59,658 nucleotides of DNA, taken from contig JAFRRJ010000019.1 of assembly GCA_017428155.1 (NCBI GenBank), positions 1-59,658 of the forward strand, written 5' to 3'. The notes under the pieces are model-generated. The model saw only the letters and a program-made list of their open reading frames with translations, was not told the DNA's origin and did no database searches. A program made the translations under genes and the position numbers. Shown here piece after piece: positions 15,727 through 25,767 of this stretch. This stretch comes from Clostridiales bacterium (GTDB lineage: Bacteria > Bacillota > Clostridia > Saccharofermentanales > Saccharofermentanaceae). How positions within the stretch are numbered: the first letter of the stretch is position 1; every line of letters starts with the position of its first letter.

Positions 15727-17718
15727 ATGAAAAAAGTTGCAGCAGCCATTTTGGCTTCGGCTACGTTTATATCTGTTCTTACAGGTTGTAGTGCAGGCGT
15801 AAACAATGAGCCGGAAGAGACTACAGCGGCCGAACTGCCGCCGGCAAAGCTCGAAGATGACTATTACAGATTCATCAATGAGGATCTCATTAACGGTCTT
15901 GAATTTGAATACGGTACAAATTCCGTTGATGCCGCTTTTGATCAGGAGATGATATCTGACCAGATCGAGAGTGTTATCGAAGGTGTCGTTGCCGGAGACG
16001 GTTACGCTAAAGGAAGTGAAGAGGACATCATTAAGCATGCTTATGAGATGTTCCTTGATTATGATTTCGAGAACGAGCCCGTTCCTGAAGATTTGGTGAA
16101 GATCATCGACGAGATCGACAATTCTAAGACTGTTGATGATCTTCTCGGTGCGGATGCAAAACTTGTTAAGGATTTCGGTATGGTAAGCATCTTAAATATC
16201 ACTCCGGAAATGAATTTTTTCAATCCGAAGGAAAGGATCCTTAACTTCAGCCAGATCAGCGGAATCCTTAATACAACTTTTACCTCAATGAGAGATAGGA
16301 AATACGCAGTTAATCAGGTCATGAATGATGTAATACTCATAATGACCACAAAAGGCTACGATAAAGACACTGCCGAACAATATGGCAAAGAACTTGCAAC
16401 CCTTGCGCTTGATCTTTACGGCGCGACGGATATGGATATCATTGATGCGGAAATGGATTATGAATACTACAAGCTGTATTCATCAGATGACATCAAGGCA
16501 ACCCTCAGTAATATAAACCTTGACAAGTATCTTTCCGGCATAGGTTTTGATATGACAAAGGTTAAATCATTCTGCTTGAGCGACACAGAACAGCTCAAGG
16601 CATTAAACAAGATCTTTTCAGATGAGAATATCAACGCTCTGAAATCATGGGAGATCGGCAGAGTATATTCAACTTACAAAAGATATATCGCGCCTCACTA
16701 TCCACAGCTTGCAGGCTTCGTAGCAAAAGATTATTCGTCTATGCACGATCAGGCTATAGACGAAGTAAGCAGCGTATTTATGCTTGAGACAGATCCGCTC
16801 TATGTCGAGCAGTATTACACCAAAGAGATGGATAAAGCATTAAGGGATATGTGCGATGACATAAAAGGAAGTTACAGAAGTCTTATTTCCGGTGCAGCAT
16901 GGCTTACAGAAGGCACCAGAGAAGAGCTTCTTAAAAAGCTCGATAACATAGTCTATGTAACCGGCACAAACCTTGAAAGACATGATAACTCCAAGTATGT
17001 GAATGTCTATGGCAGGAACTATTATGAGCTTTATATAAACTACCAGAAGATCGATACCGAGGAAATGATCGCAAGCCTTAAAGAGCCTGTGTCAAGAACT
17101 GACGTTGCAATGCAGATGCAGATTTTTAACGCATGCTACAATCCTTCGCTTAATAATATCAACATCACATGCGCTATTACCAACGCACCTTTCTTCGATG
17201 TTAATGCAGATTACTATACAAACCTCGGCGGTCTTGGAATGGTAATTGCACACGAGATGGGACACGCATTTGACAGCAACTGTATCGTCTTCAATTCGAA
17301 CGGCGAATACGATCCCTCATGGATCACACAGCAGGATATGGATATTCTCATTGAACGCAACGAGAAGGCAGTAAGATACTTCGAAGACAACTTCACTGTA
17401 TTCGGCGCATATCACGTCGACGGTGAACAGACTTTGGGTGAGAACTATGCTGACCTTGGCGCGATGGAGTGTATTACCCGGATCGCGAAAACAAAAGAGG
17501 ACAGGATGAAACTTTTCGAGAACTATGCACATATATGGTGCGAGAAGAGCACGGACGAGGCCATAATCAACCAGATCGAATACGATGCCCACAGTCCGTC
17601 GGTTATAAGAGTAAATGCTGTTCTGTCCACACTTGACGCATTCTATGAGACGTACGGAATCAAGGAAGGTGACGGTATGTATATCGCACCCGAAGAACGT
17701 ATCTCACGCTGGTATTGA
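15727..17718 (+). CDS. M13-family zinc metallopeptidase lipoprotein
   Basis: The 663-residue protein has a lipoprotein signal (hydrophobic core then SVLTGC, lipobox Cys near residue 21) and the neprilysin-type catalytic sequence VIAHEMGHAFD (His509, Glu510, His513) with the third zinc ligand Glu572 in GENYADLGA. M13 enzymes cut short peptides outside the cell. The active site is intact. It starts after AAAGGGAG and is followed after 13 bases by an FtsX-type permease and then a LolD-type ATPase, so the three form one operon, controlled by the TTAAGGTT repeats. A role in peptide or antimicrobial-peptide resistance is plausible but inferred. Confidence 0.93.
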   Translation: MKKVAAAILASATFISVLTGCSAGVNNEPEETTAAELPPAKLEDDYYRFINEDLINGLEFEYGTNSVDAAFDQEMISDQIESVIEGVVAGDGYAKGSEEDIIKHAYEMFLDYDFENEPVPEDLVKIIDEIDNSKTVDDLLGADAKLVKDFGMVSILNITPEMNFFNPKERILNFSQISGILNTTFTSMRDRKYAVNQVMNDVILIMTTKGYDKDTAEQYGKELATLALDLYGATDMDIIDAEMDYEYYKLYSSDDIKATLSNINLDKYLSGIGFDMTKVKSFCLSDTEQLKALNKIFSDENINALKSWEIGRVYSTYKRYIAPHYPQLAGFVAKDYSSMHDQAIDEVSSVFMLETDPLYVEQYYTKEMDKALRDMCDDIKGSYRSLISGAAWLTEGTREELLKKLDNIVYVTGTNLERHDNSKYVNVYGRNYYELYINYQKIDTEEMIASLKEPVSRTDVAMQMQIFNACYNPSLNNINITCAITNAPFFDVNADYYTNLGGLGMVIAHEMGHAFDSNCIVFNSNGEYDPSWITQQDMDILIERNEKAVRYFEDNFTVFGAYHVDGEQTLGENYADLGAMECITRIAKTKEDRMKLFENYAHIWCEKSTDEAIINQIEYDAHSPSVIRVNAVLSTLDAFYETYGIKEGDGMYIAPEERISRWY

Positions 17719-17731
17719 TAGGGGGCAGAAA

Positions 17732-20194
17732 ATGAATATCGTATTGAAAAACTCATTGAAAAACATATTCGGAAAGCCGTTCCGTACGATCCTGGTCGTA
17801 TTTGCGATCTTCACGTGCTGCCTTTGCGCGATGCTCTGCTTCGATCTTGGTGACAGTATTACCAATATTCTTACAGAGTACATGGGAAGCATCTCAAGAG
17901 CTGACATTCTGGTATCATCAGGCGGAAGCGATCTGTCTGAACTTCCTGAAGGTTTCCCGGAAGCAGACTATATGAAGATAGTCAGCAACGACGAGATGAT
18001 CTATAAGGACATCGACGGCGAATACTGCTACTTCACAACTGAGACTTTAAGCATCTACGGACTTGATGTTGACGAGGCAGTTGATATGAAGTTCATGACA
18101 CACATGGACATTGCTGACGGCGAGATGTATATCTCAAAGGATTTTGCAGAAGAAGCAGGTTATAAGAAGGGCGACAAGATCACTGTACATGACAGGGCAG
18201 GAGAGGAGGTCGGGCTTACTGTCGGCGGAATCTACCCTGATGACACAAAGAATCCTATTCTTCAGGGAAGCACTGCAGTTGTAAATCTTAATACAAGTGA
18301 CATCATCTCATGCGGCTACAGGGAAGCTGATATCCTCATGATAGATATCAGTGACAATTCAAAGATCGATGAGGCAAAGGATCTCATCACTGAAAGATAT
18401 CCTGATGCCACGATAACAGACCTTTACTTAAGTGATACTGAAATGGCTCAGGTTAACGAGATCAAGTCGATCTTCTACATGCTGTTTGCCATAACGTTCC
18501 TTCTTGTTATCTTCGTTACCGCATCTATCTGCAACAGGATCGTAAGCGAGAGAATGTCCTTTATAGGAACACTTAGAAGCCTCGGCATGAGCACCGCCAA
18601 GACAGGACGGATCCTGCTTCTTGAGAACGTTATCTATGCTGTATTGGGAAGTGTTCCTGCAGCCGTGCTTTATGTTCTCATAAGAGATCTTGTATTGAAT
18701 TTCATGTTCGTTCTGGAAGATGAAAACGGCAAAAGCCTCTTCGAGATACCGGCTATTTCATGGGGTCTTGTGGCAGGCGTAATAATCGGCGCTGTACTCA
18801 TCGAGTGCCTGATCCCTTTGAAGGCTATACTGAAGGCTCTTAAGACATCTATCAGAGACATTATCTTCGATAACAGGGATACGGAATACAGGTTCAGCAG
18901 ATCAACGCTGGTGTTCGGTATTATATGCCTTGTGATCGCAGTCTTAACTTTCTTCCTGAGAAACAATATTTTAGGTGCTACATTATGCATGCTCTCCTCC
19001 GTCGGCGCGCTTGCTTTCCTCTTCCCGAGACTTTTAAAGCTCGTGACTTCTGGAATCAAGAAGTTCTCCGATAAGCACAATAAACCTTCATGGTCACTTG
19101 CTTCTGTTGAGGCGATCTCACGCAAGAGTACCGTAGGAAGCGGCATTCTCAGCGCAACAGCATCTGCAATGTGCATCGTTGTATATGCGATCGCAATTGC
19201 TTTGGGCGGTTCTATCAATGACCTTCCCTACGACTGCGACGTTATAGCAAACTGCTCCAAGCAGCCTAAGTACTACTCATATATCGATCATATAGATGGA
19301 GTTACGGATACAGAAGCAATATACAGCACTCTGAGGGAAGTAACCGTTAATGAAGAACCAAAGAATGACTACTTGTATTTCTATGCGCTTCCCGAGGAAG
19401 GGTTCAAGTACTTCAAAGGATTTAAGGACCTTCCTGAATCTATAGAAGACGGCAGTATAGTTGTAGACAAGAAGTTTGCTTCACGCAGAGGACTTTCTGA
19501 AGGAGATGAGATAAAAATCACTATTAATCCGGAAGGTGCATTCCCGATCGTCAGAGATTATAAGATTGCCCGTATCATCGAAAATAATTCTTACGACGGA
19601 GGAGTCCAAAGCATCATTATCAGTGATTCCGAATTCAATGTCTTATTCGATGCATACCCTACTCCGCTCCTTATCAAGTGCAGCGATCCTGAGGCTGTGA
19701 AGCAGTTCCTGGAGACATACGGCAAGGGATCTGTCTCTTCGGTCAAGACATATGATGAAAGGCTTGAAGAGCTTCAGTCAAGCAACAAAAAAACTATGGC
19801 TGTTATCACCGCTGTAATCGCTGTTGCACTCGGCATGACCGCGATCGGAATGATCTCCAATCTCCTGATCGGCTTCGAGGGACGCAAGAAGGAGTGTGCG
19901 GTATTGCTCTCCACTGCGATGGGCAAAGGCAAGCTCTCAGGCATTCTTATTAAGGAAGTCCTGATCACATCGCTTACCGCATGTGCTGCCGGTACGCTGA
20001 CAGGTACACTGCTGATACTCGTTATCAAGGCTGCTATTGATAATACCGCGACTCTCGTCCTTGATCTTGCTGTAAATCCCTTAGTAAGCCTTGTGTTCTT
20101 CTGCATTCTTACAGTGCTGTTCACGGTAACGGTTCTCTTCCCGATAAGGAATCTTAGAAGGATGAAGATCTCGGAACAGATCAAATATGAATAA
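17732..20194 (+). CDS. FtsX-family ABC transporter permease (MacB-like)
   Basis: The protein of 820 residues has an N-terminal membrane segment, a large extracytoplasmic region, three FtsX-type membrane segments near 245-390, further central segments, a second extracytoplasmic region, and three last segments (YITALGMTAIG type) before the C-terminal RNLRRMKISEQIKYE. Two FtsX repeats of this kind are typical of Firmicute MacB/BceB-like exporters. I chose ATG 17732, preceded by AGGGGGCAG; longer in-frame starts overlap the peptidase gene. The ATPase follows at 20231. Confidence 0.88.
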   Translation: MNIVLKNSLKNIFGKPFRTILVVFAIFTCCLCAMLCFDLGDSITNILTEYMGSISRADILVSSGGSDLSELPEGFPEADYMKIVSNDEMIYKDIDGEYCYFTTETLSIYGLDVDEAVDMKFMTHMDIADGEMYISKDFAEEAGYKKGDKITVHDRAGEEVGLTVGGIYPDDTKNPILQGSTAVVNLNTSDIISCGYREADILMIDISDNSKIDEAKDLITERYPDATITDLYLSDTEMAQVNEIKSIFYMLFAITFLLVIFVTASICNRIVSERMSFIGTLRSLGMSTAKTGRILLLENVIYAVLGSVPAAVLYVLIRDLVLNFMFVLEDENGKSLFEIPAISWGLVAGVIIGAVLIECLIPLKAILKALKTSIRDIIFDNRDTEYRFSRSTLVFGIICLVIAVLTFFLRNNILGATLCMLSSVGALAFLFPRLLKLVTSGIKKFSDKHNKPSWSLASVEAISRKSTVGSGILSATASAMCIVVYAIAIALGGSINDLPYDCDVIANCSKQPKYYSYIDHIDGVTDTEAIYSTLREVTVNEEPKNDYLYFYALPEEGFKYFKGFKDLPESIEDGSIVVDKKFASRRGLSEGDEIKITINPEGAFPIVRDYKIARIIENNSYDGGVQSIIISDSEFNVLFDAYPTPLLIKCSDPEAVKQFLETYGKGSVSSVKTYDERLEELQSSNKKTMAVITAVIAVALGMTAIGMISNLLIGFEGRKKECAVLLSTAMGKGKLSGILIKEVLITSLTACAAGTLTGTLLILVIKAAIDNTATLVLDLAVNPLVSLVFFCILTVLFTVTVLFPIRNLRRMKISEQIKYE

Positions 20195-20230
20195 AACCAT
20201 ACGAATATATCCCAGTCGGAGGAATCTAAA

Positions 20231-20905
20231 ATGAAAACAATTATTGAAGTTAATAACGTAAGCAAATCATTCGGAAAGAAAGATAATATCAACCATGTGC
20301 TGACCGGTGCTTCCATGAGCGTTCGTCAGGGTGAGTTCGTATCACTGATGGGTGCTTCCGGATCAGGTAAATCCACACTCCTTTACCTGATCGGAGGCCT
20401 CGACCGGAACTTCGAAGGCAACATCTCAGTATGTGATCAGGACATCGGTTCATTAAAAGACAAAAAGCTCTCTGATCTGAGACTTAAGAACATGGGCTTC
20501 GTATTCCAGTTCTATAACCTTGTAATGAACCTCAACGTTCAGGACAATATCCTTCTTCCCCAGACCATCAACGGTAAAAAGAGATCGGAATTAAAGCCCA
20601 TGCTCGACGAGATACTTGAGATCACAGGACTTACTGAAAAAAGAAAGGCTATGCCCAACACTCTTTCAGGCGGTCAGCAGCAGAGAGTAGCTATCGCAAG
20701 AGCTGTACTGGGCAACCCTTCGATCATTCTTGCCGACGAGCCTACAGGCAACCTCGACGCAGTATCGACACAGGAGATAATGGAGCTCTTCTCGAAGCTT
20801 AATCGGGAAAAGGGCCTCACGATCCTCCAGGTCACACACTCAGGACAGTGCGCGGCATACGGTACCCGTACGATCAGGCTCGAAAGCGGCAAGACCATTG
20901 GCTGA
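20231..20905 (+). CDS. LolD/MacB-type ABC ATPase
   Basis: The 224-residue protein has Walker A GASGSGKST, Q loop FQFYNLVMNLNV, signature LSGGQQQRVAIARA, Walker B IILADEPTGNLD and H loop THSGQC. This is the family that pairs with FtsX-type permeases, here the gene just upstream. The ATG follows CGGAGGAAT. It is the last gene of the operon and is followed by a terminator. Confidence 0.95.
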   Translation: MKTIIEVNNVSKSFGKKDNINHVLTGASMSVRQGEFVSLMGASGSGKSTLLYLIGGLDRNFEGNISVCDQDIGSLKDKKLSDLRLKNMGFVFQFYNLVMNLNVQDNILLPQTINGKKRSELKPMLDEILEITGLTEKRKAMPNTLSGGQQQRVAIARAVLGNPSIILADEPTGNLDAVSTQEIMELFSKLNREKGLTILQVTHSGQCAAYGTRTIRLESGKTIG

Positions 20906-20938
20906 CAACCCTTCATTACCCCTTAGATAGAAGCAAAG

Positions 20939-20967
20939 AGCAGTCTGCAAATGCGGGCTGCTTTTTG
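20939..20967 (+). terminator. Rho-independent terminator after the ABC operon
   Basis: AGCAGTCTGC pairs with GCGGGCTGCT around an AAAT loop and is followed by TTTTTG. The stem has ten pairs, two of them G-U. Confidence 0.9.
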
Positions 20968-21065
20968 TATGGTGATAATTGTTTTCGAGCCCTTTAAAAC
21001 ATATCATTCCGCATTTTTCATCAATAACCGATATAATCAGGATAGTTATTAGCGGAGGACTCGGA

Positions 21066-22811
21066 GTGGATATTGTTCGCGAGATCATTGAGCTTTTAAG
21101 ATTGCTGGACATGCCGACGGCGTATCTGATGATTGCGACGCCTGCATGGCTTGTCGTGCTTACTGTTCTTGTGATCATATTCCGCAAAAAGGACGGAAAG
21201 ATCTTTAAGATCCTGGCATTTGTGCCGCTTATACATTTTGCCGTCTTTTTCCTGTTTAACTTCACGCGTGGCTTCCAGCGTATAGGAATTGCAAGGTTCG
21301 GTCCGCATCTTGCTGCAGCGCTGATCTATCTTTTGGCTTCGCTTATCATAGCGAAGGGAAAGCATAAGATAATACCGCTCGTGATAAGCGGTTTTCTGGC
21401 TGCCGCGATCTCGTGCTGGACTGCGGTCTATGTGCTCGCTTTCGGGTCGGCCTATCATTTTGGCAATTTCAGCCATCCGGGATATGAGAGATCAATGGAA
21501 TTGCTTATCGATGAGCTCGAGAAGAATTACATCTTAAGAGACTACAAGGAAATAGACTTTGATTCTTTGAGGGCGACTTATATACCGCTTGCATCTGAAG
21601 CCCGGAAGAATAAGGATGAGGCGGCTTTTGCCCGGGCAGTTGCAGATCTTTGTTATGAATTCCACGACGGGCATCTGTCATTACGGATCAACGACAGTGA
21701 ACTGGCTGATGAAGTAAGTGCGAAGATGGCCGGCAATGATTATGGTTTTTCCATGATAAGAACAGATGACGGGAAGGTTCTTGCCATCCTGACAGATGAG
21801 GATTCTGATGCTTATAACAAGGGCATCAGAGACGGCGTCGAGATAACTTCCTGGGACGGCAGAGAAATAAATGAAGCGATAGCTGATGTCAGGTGCGTTT
21901 CGTCGGATCTCGGAATGCTTGCATATCCGATTGCCGATAATGAAGATGTGTTTAAGCCGATATTCCTTGCAGGAACCGGCGGCGACGAAGTCTGTGTCAG
22001 ATTTATAAGCTCTGACGGCATCGAAAAGGAAGTAAGTATAAAAGCAGACGGCAGTTACTACGACAGGCTCATGACTGCCGCATCAGCATTGAACGGCAAG
22101 TGGTGCGATGAATTTGCCTATACGGAGATGCTTGATGAACACTGCGGCTATCTCTGCATTCCGAGAGAAAGCTTTGATGATACCGGAGACATTGAAGCTG
22201 CTCTGAATGACGATTATCCCGAAGTGAGAGACCTTCTGATATCAAGGATCGAAGACCTGAAAAGTCAGGGGATGGACCGGCTCATCATAGATATAAGAGA
22301 TAACGACGGAGGGATCGATGTCGTATATGAGGAGGTCGTCTCGTTATTTACTACTGAAGATTTTGTGTGCTTCGGCGGTTTTCACAACGGGGAATACCTT
22401 GAATCGAGCGATAAATGGGCATGGGTCGTACAAGCTGACGGGAGATATTCGGATATTCCCGTCGTAGTGCTCGTAAATGCCGGATGTGCAAGCAGCGGTG
22501 ACCTTTTGGCATACCGTTTATCACAGTGTAACAATGTTACTTTGATGGGGATCACCACAACATGGGGTTCGGCACAGGCCTTGGGCGGCGAAGTTCTCTT
22601 AAGCGGAGGAAAGATAAGCGTTCGTTATCCGATAATCGCGACTCTGGACAGTGACGGCTCGGTCCTTGTAGATGCCGGCCCTGACCGCAAGAGCAATATT
22701 GAGCTTGATGTTAAGATCCCGCTCGATGAGAATGCGGTCTATATCATCTATACCCTTGGTGCCGACTATGAACTCACATATGCAAGACATTATCTGAATG
22801 GAAGTATTTAA
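21066..22811 (+). CDS. membrane protein with S41-type (C-terminal processing) peptidase domain
   Basis: The protein of 581 residues has four hydrophobic segments in the first 140 residues and then a PDZ-like/S41 peptidase region. Supporting stretches are GDGVEITSWDGREI (PDZ-like), LIIDIRDNDGGIDVVYEEVVSLF and VLVNAGCASSGDLLAYRL, where Ser476 or Ser477 should be the nucleophile. The start is the GTG at 21066, seven bases after GGAGG; this is the only good ribosome site. TATAAT at 21032-21037 could be the -10. The peptidase would face outside. Its fusion to four membrane segments is uncommon for the family. Confidence 0.85.
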   Translation: MDIVREIIELLRLLDMPTAYLMIATPAWLVVLTVLVIIFRKKDGKIFKILAFVPLIHFAVFFLFNFTRGFQRIGIARFGPHLAAALIYLLASLIIAKGKHKIIPLVISGFLAAAISCWTAVYVLAFGSAYHFGNFSHPGYERSMELLIDELEKNYILRDYKEIDFDSLRATYIPLASEARKNKDEAAFARAVADLCYEFHDGHLSLRINDSELADEVSAKMAGNDYGFSMIRTDDGKVLAILTDEDSDAYNKGIRDGVEITSWDGREINEAIADVRCVSSDLGMLAYPIADNEDVFKPIFLAGTGGDEVCVRFISSDGIEKEVSIKADGSYYDRLMTAASALNGKWCDEFAYTEMLDEHCGYLCIPRESFDDTGDIEAALNDDYPEVRDLLISRIEDLKSQGMDRLIIDIRDNDGGIDVVYEEVVSLFTTEDFVCFGGFHNGEYLESSDKWAWVVQADGRYSDIPVVVLVNAGCASSGDLLAYRLSQCNNVTLMGITTTWGSAQALGGEVLLSGGKISVRYPIIATLDSDGSVLVDAGPDRKSNIELDVKIPLDENAVYIIYTLGADYELTYARHYLNGSI

Positions 22812-22971
22812 AACCGGTTTTATATGTGTTCTCAATACATAATATCCGCACTTAATCTTAAAGAGTTTCATCAAAAAATCATCATGTTTTAGGTAATTTA
22901 TGGGTTTTCGCTCAATAATTTGGGGGCGATGCTATAATGAGCCCGATTTGATGAGAAATTGGAGTTTTGAA

Positions 22972-24057
22972 ATGATTAAGAGAAGAATAATCTGTGCTGT
23001 TCTTGTTCTCGCTGTCGCGGCGCCGGGATTGGTGTCAGGGTGCAGCAGGAACGGAGAAAGTTCAGATACATTAGCTGATCCGGGTGAAGTGACAGAGAGT
23101 CAGACGCTTGAATCCACAGAGATAACTGACGTAACGGAGACAACCGCTGAAGAAAAGGAAGCTGAACCGTTCACGTTCGATCCGCATGTCAAGTGCGAGC
23201 TCTTATCTGAGATCGTCACAGATGAGATGTGGGATTCTTTCTATAACATGGTCGATGCAATAAGAGCCGGAGAGGATACTTTCGAGTGTTCTGACGAGCA
23301 TGCTTACGAGTGGTGCACGAATGAATGCACGATAGGATCATTTCTTCCCGCTGCGTGCACACATGTTACAGGTGACGGCTATGAGGACGGAACAGGCAGG
23401 CTCAAGTATAAGATGGATAAGGAAAAGCTCCTTGAGAGGGAGCAGGTTTTCGAAGACGAGATAGTAAGGATCCTCAATGAGGCGACCAGAACCGATTATT
23501 CGGAATTCGAGAAGCTGATGACAATATACGATTATGTATGCAGGAATTTCCGGTACGATTACTCATCCATTGACGGTGAAGATGCCGACGGATTCAGCAA
23601 TTATGCTTGTTTTATGACCAAGGAAGGTATTTGCTGCGAGTATGCCGGAGTGATGACTTATCTGCTCCTTCAAACAGGCGTACAGGCTATGGATTTCGGC
23701 GGACAGGGAACCGGCGGATTCCACTCATGGAACTACGTCGTTATCGACGGCAAAGGTTATCATGTCGATGCAACATGGGGAGCTTACGACGATACACCCG
23801 GCAGTAAGTTATGCCTTCAGTATTTCATGATGACAGAAGACGAGCGCAAGATAGGTTACTTTGAAGATTTCCTTCAGGCGGATCTGATCTGGTTCTGGAA
23901 AACCGATTACGATCTTGCAAGGTTCTCCGCAACAGATGAGACATTCAAGCCGCTTCATGACTGGACAAACTATGAAGGTATCGATACAGAAAGAAATGTC
24001 ACCTTGTATGCTGATGAGTCAGGCAATCACCACGAATTAAGTTACGGCGATATGTAA
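22972..24057 (+). CDS. transglutaminase-like lipoprotein (first paralog)
   Basis: The 361-residue protein has a lipoprotein signal (VLVLAVAAPGLVSGC), a Thr/Glu-rich linker to about residue 65, and a transglutaminase-like cysteine protease core: Cys221 in GICCEYAG, His251 in GGFHSWNYV, Asp266 in GYHVDATWG. The triad is complete. The start at 22972 has GGAG seven bases upstream; TATAAT at 22933-22938 may be the -10. It shares clear identity along its length with the next gene. Presumably acts on peptides or proteins at the cell surface. Confidence 0.9.
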   Translation: MIKRRIICAVLVLAVAAPGLVSGCSRNGESSDTLADPGEVTESQTLESTEITDVTETTAEEKEAEPFTFDPHVKCELLSEIVTDEMWDSFYNMVDAIRAGEDTFECSDEHAYEWCTNECTIGSFLPAACTHVTGDGYEDGTGRLKYKMDKEKLLEREQVFEDEIVRILNEATRTDYSEFEKLMTIYDYVCRNFRYDYSSIDGEDADGFSNYACFMTKEGICCEYAGVMTYLLLQTGVQAMDFGGQGTGGFHSWNYVVIDGKGYHVDATWGAYDDTPGSKLCLQYFMMTEDERKIGYFEDFLQADLIWFWKTDYDLARFSATDETFKPLHDWTNYEGIDTERNVTLYADESGNHHELSYGDM

Positions 24058-24095
24058 TGCCGGGAAATATATAAGGGAGTTACCGGAAGGTTTAT

Positions 24096-25187
24096 ATGAG
24101 AAAGAGATTAATGTGTATTTTGCTTGCTGCCGCGGTCCTCGCAGCCGGCTGCAGCACGATGAGAAAGGAAGAGTCCGTAATCAAGCCACAGGGCAGCGAA
24201 AGCGAGTCTTCCGATACGGAAATCACGGAGTTTACGATCGGGGATCTGAATATAACAGAACCCGTGCCCGAGATCCCGGAAATCGCTGATCTGTCACAGG
24301 TATCATTTGCGTTTGAGCCTCATATTCACACAGATCTTTTATCTGAGATCGTCACGGATGAGATGTGGGAATCCTTATACAACATGGTTGATGCTATCCG
24401 CATCGGTGATGATTCTTTTAAGTGTTCGGATGAATTCGCATACGAGTGGTGCACGTACGAAGTTACTGTCGGTATGATATATCCGCCGGCATGCACGCTT
24501 GTTACCGGTGCAGGCTATGAGAACGGAATTGCCAAACTCAAATATCACATGGACAAGGATGAATTCCACGTAAGATGCAAGGAGTTCGAAGAGGAGATCG
24601 TGAAGATCCTGAACGAGGCAACGCGCCCTGAATATTCAGACTTCGAGAAGCTCATGGGACTCTACGATTATATGTGCAAATACTGGGTCTACGATTACGA
24701 CGACACCACGGAACACACCTGTGACAACTTCGGCAGTTATGCATGCTTAATGACAAGGAACGGGATCTGCTCGGAGATCGCTTACTCGCTCACATACCTG
24801 CTTCTTCAGGCCGGTGTGGAAGCAACTCCTTACGGAGCTTCCTGCAATCACGACTGGACTTATGTAGTGATCGGCGGAAACGGTTATCACGTTGATGCGA
24901 CCTGGGCTCTTCACGGTGAGATGCCTGAGGGTCAGCTCCTTCTCGAGAACTTCATGATGACAGAAGAGGACCGCATCAACGACGGTCTTAATCCTGCAAC
25001 TTTCCAGGTTGATTTCATCTGGGGATGGAAAGCTGATTACGATCTTAAAAGATTCTCTGCAACCGACGCGACTTTTGAGCCTATACGTTACGGCATGGTA
25101 TATAAGGGCATTGATACCGAGCGCAACGTGCTGATCTATGAGACATACAGAAGCGAGATCAGGGAACTGAGTTACGGGGATATGTAA
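24096..25187 (+). CDS. transglutaminase-like lipoprotein (second paralog)
   Basis: The 363-residue protein has a lipobox (AVLAAGC), a linker, and the same core as its neighbour: Cys225 in GICSEIAY, His252 in CNHDWTYV, Asp267 in GYHVDATWA. Shared segments such as LLSEIVTDEMW, FMMTE and YKGIDTERNV show that the two arose by tandem duplication. They are separated by 38 bases and read in the same direction. GGAAGG precedes the ATG. Confidence 0.9.
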   Translation: MRKRLMCILLAAAVLAAGCSTMRKEESVIKPQGSESESSDTEITEFTIGDLNITEPVPEIPEIADLSQVSFAFEPHIHTDLLSEIVTDEMWESLYNMVDAIRIGDDSFKCSDEFAYEWCTYEVTVGMIYPPACTLVTGAGYENGIAKLKYHMDKDEFHVRCKEFEEEIVKILNEATRPEYSDFEKLMGLYDYMCKYWVYDYDDTTEHTCDNFGSYACLMTRNGICSEIAYSLTYLLLQAGVEATPYGASCNHDWTYVVIGGNGYHVDATWALHGEMPEGQLLLENFMMTEEDRINDGLNPATFQVDFIWGWKADYDLKRFSATDATFEPIRYGMVYKGIDTERNVLIYETYRSEIRELSYGDM

Positions 25188-25210
25188 CGGTTTGTATTTT
25201 CGACAATAGT

Positions 25211-25303
25211 AAAGCGGTATGGTAAGATTTCTTTGATTTATTCCTCAAAGGAAGAAGTAAGGAGATCAATCCCGGAAGGGGCCGTGCCGCTTTTTTATCC
25301 GGG
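25211..25303 (+). promoter_or_regulatory. structured leader/terminator upstream of the acetyltransferase
   Basis: AAAGCGGTATGGT (25211-25223) pairs with GCCGTGCCGCTTT (25281-25293, G-U pairs allowed), followed by TTTTTT: a terminator with a long loop that holds an inner hairpin CTTTGA/TCAAAG (25231-25236, 25245-25250). A competing stem CCCGGA (25271-25276) with TCCGGG (25298-25303) would enclose the terminator's 3' arm. The two forms may exclude each other, as in an attenuator. It matches no riboswitch I recognise. Confidence 0.5.
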
Positions 25304-25318
25304 TTTGCAAAGATAATA

Positions 25319-25765
25319 ATGACTATTCAGAATGCGGAGCTAAAAGATCTTCACGAGATACTGGAACTGCAGTATCTTGCATATCAGAGCGAAGCCGAAC
25401 TATTCGGCAATAAAGATATCCCGCCGCTAAAGCAGACCATAGAAGAACTTACCGGCGAATTTAATAACGGAGTGATCTTAAAGATGGTTGAATCCGGAAA
25501 GATCATCGGCTCGGTCAGGGCTTCTGAGATGAATGGAACTGTCCGGATAGGAAAGCTCATGGTGCATCCGGATTTCAGGCGCAGAGGATACGGGAGCAAG
25601 CTCATAAAGGCTATTGAAGAATGCTTTCCCGGGATGAGGTACGAGCTTTTTACGAGCACAAGAAGTGTAGATAATATACGGCTTTACGAGTCTTTGGGAT
25701 ATAAGATATTTGTCCGTAAAAAAATCGATGAAGAACTTGTATTTGTTTATATGGAGAAGGATTAA
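25319..25765 (+). CDS. GNAT-family N-acetyltransferase
   Basis: The 148-residue protein has the acetyl-CoA-binding motif RIGKLMVHPDFRRRGYGSKLIKAIEE and the C-terminal NIRLYESLGYKIF strand-helix of GNAT enzymes. The ribosome site is weak; the ATG follows AGATAATA. The next gene starts two bases after the stop, with its ribosome site inside this gene's end, so they are co-transcribed. The acceptor substrate is unknown. Confidence 0.9.
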   Translation: MTIQNAELKDLHEILELQYLAYQSEAELFGNKDIPPLKQTIEELTGEFNNGVILKMVESGKIIGSVRASEMNGTVRIGKLMVHPDFRRRGYGSKLIKAIEECFPGMRYELFTSTRSVDNIRLYESLGYKIFVRKKIDEELVFVYMEKD

Positions 25766-25767
25766 AG

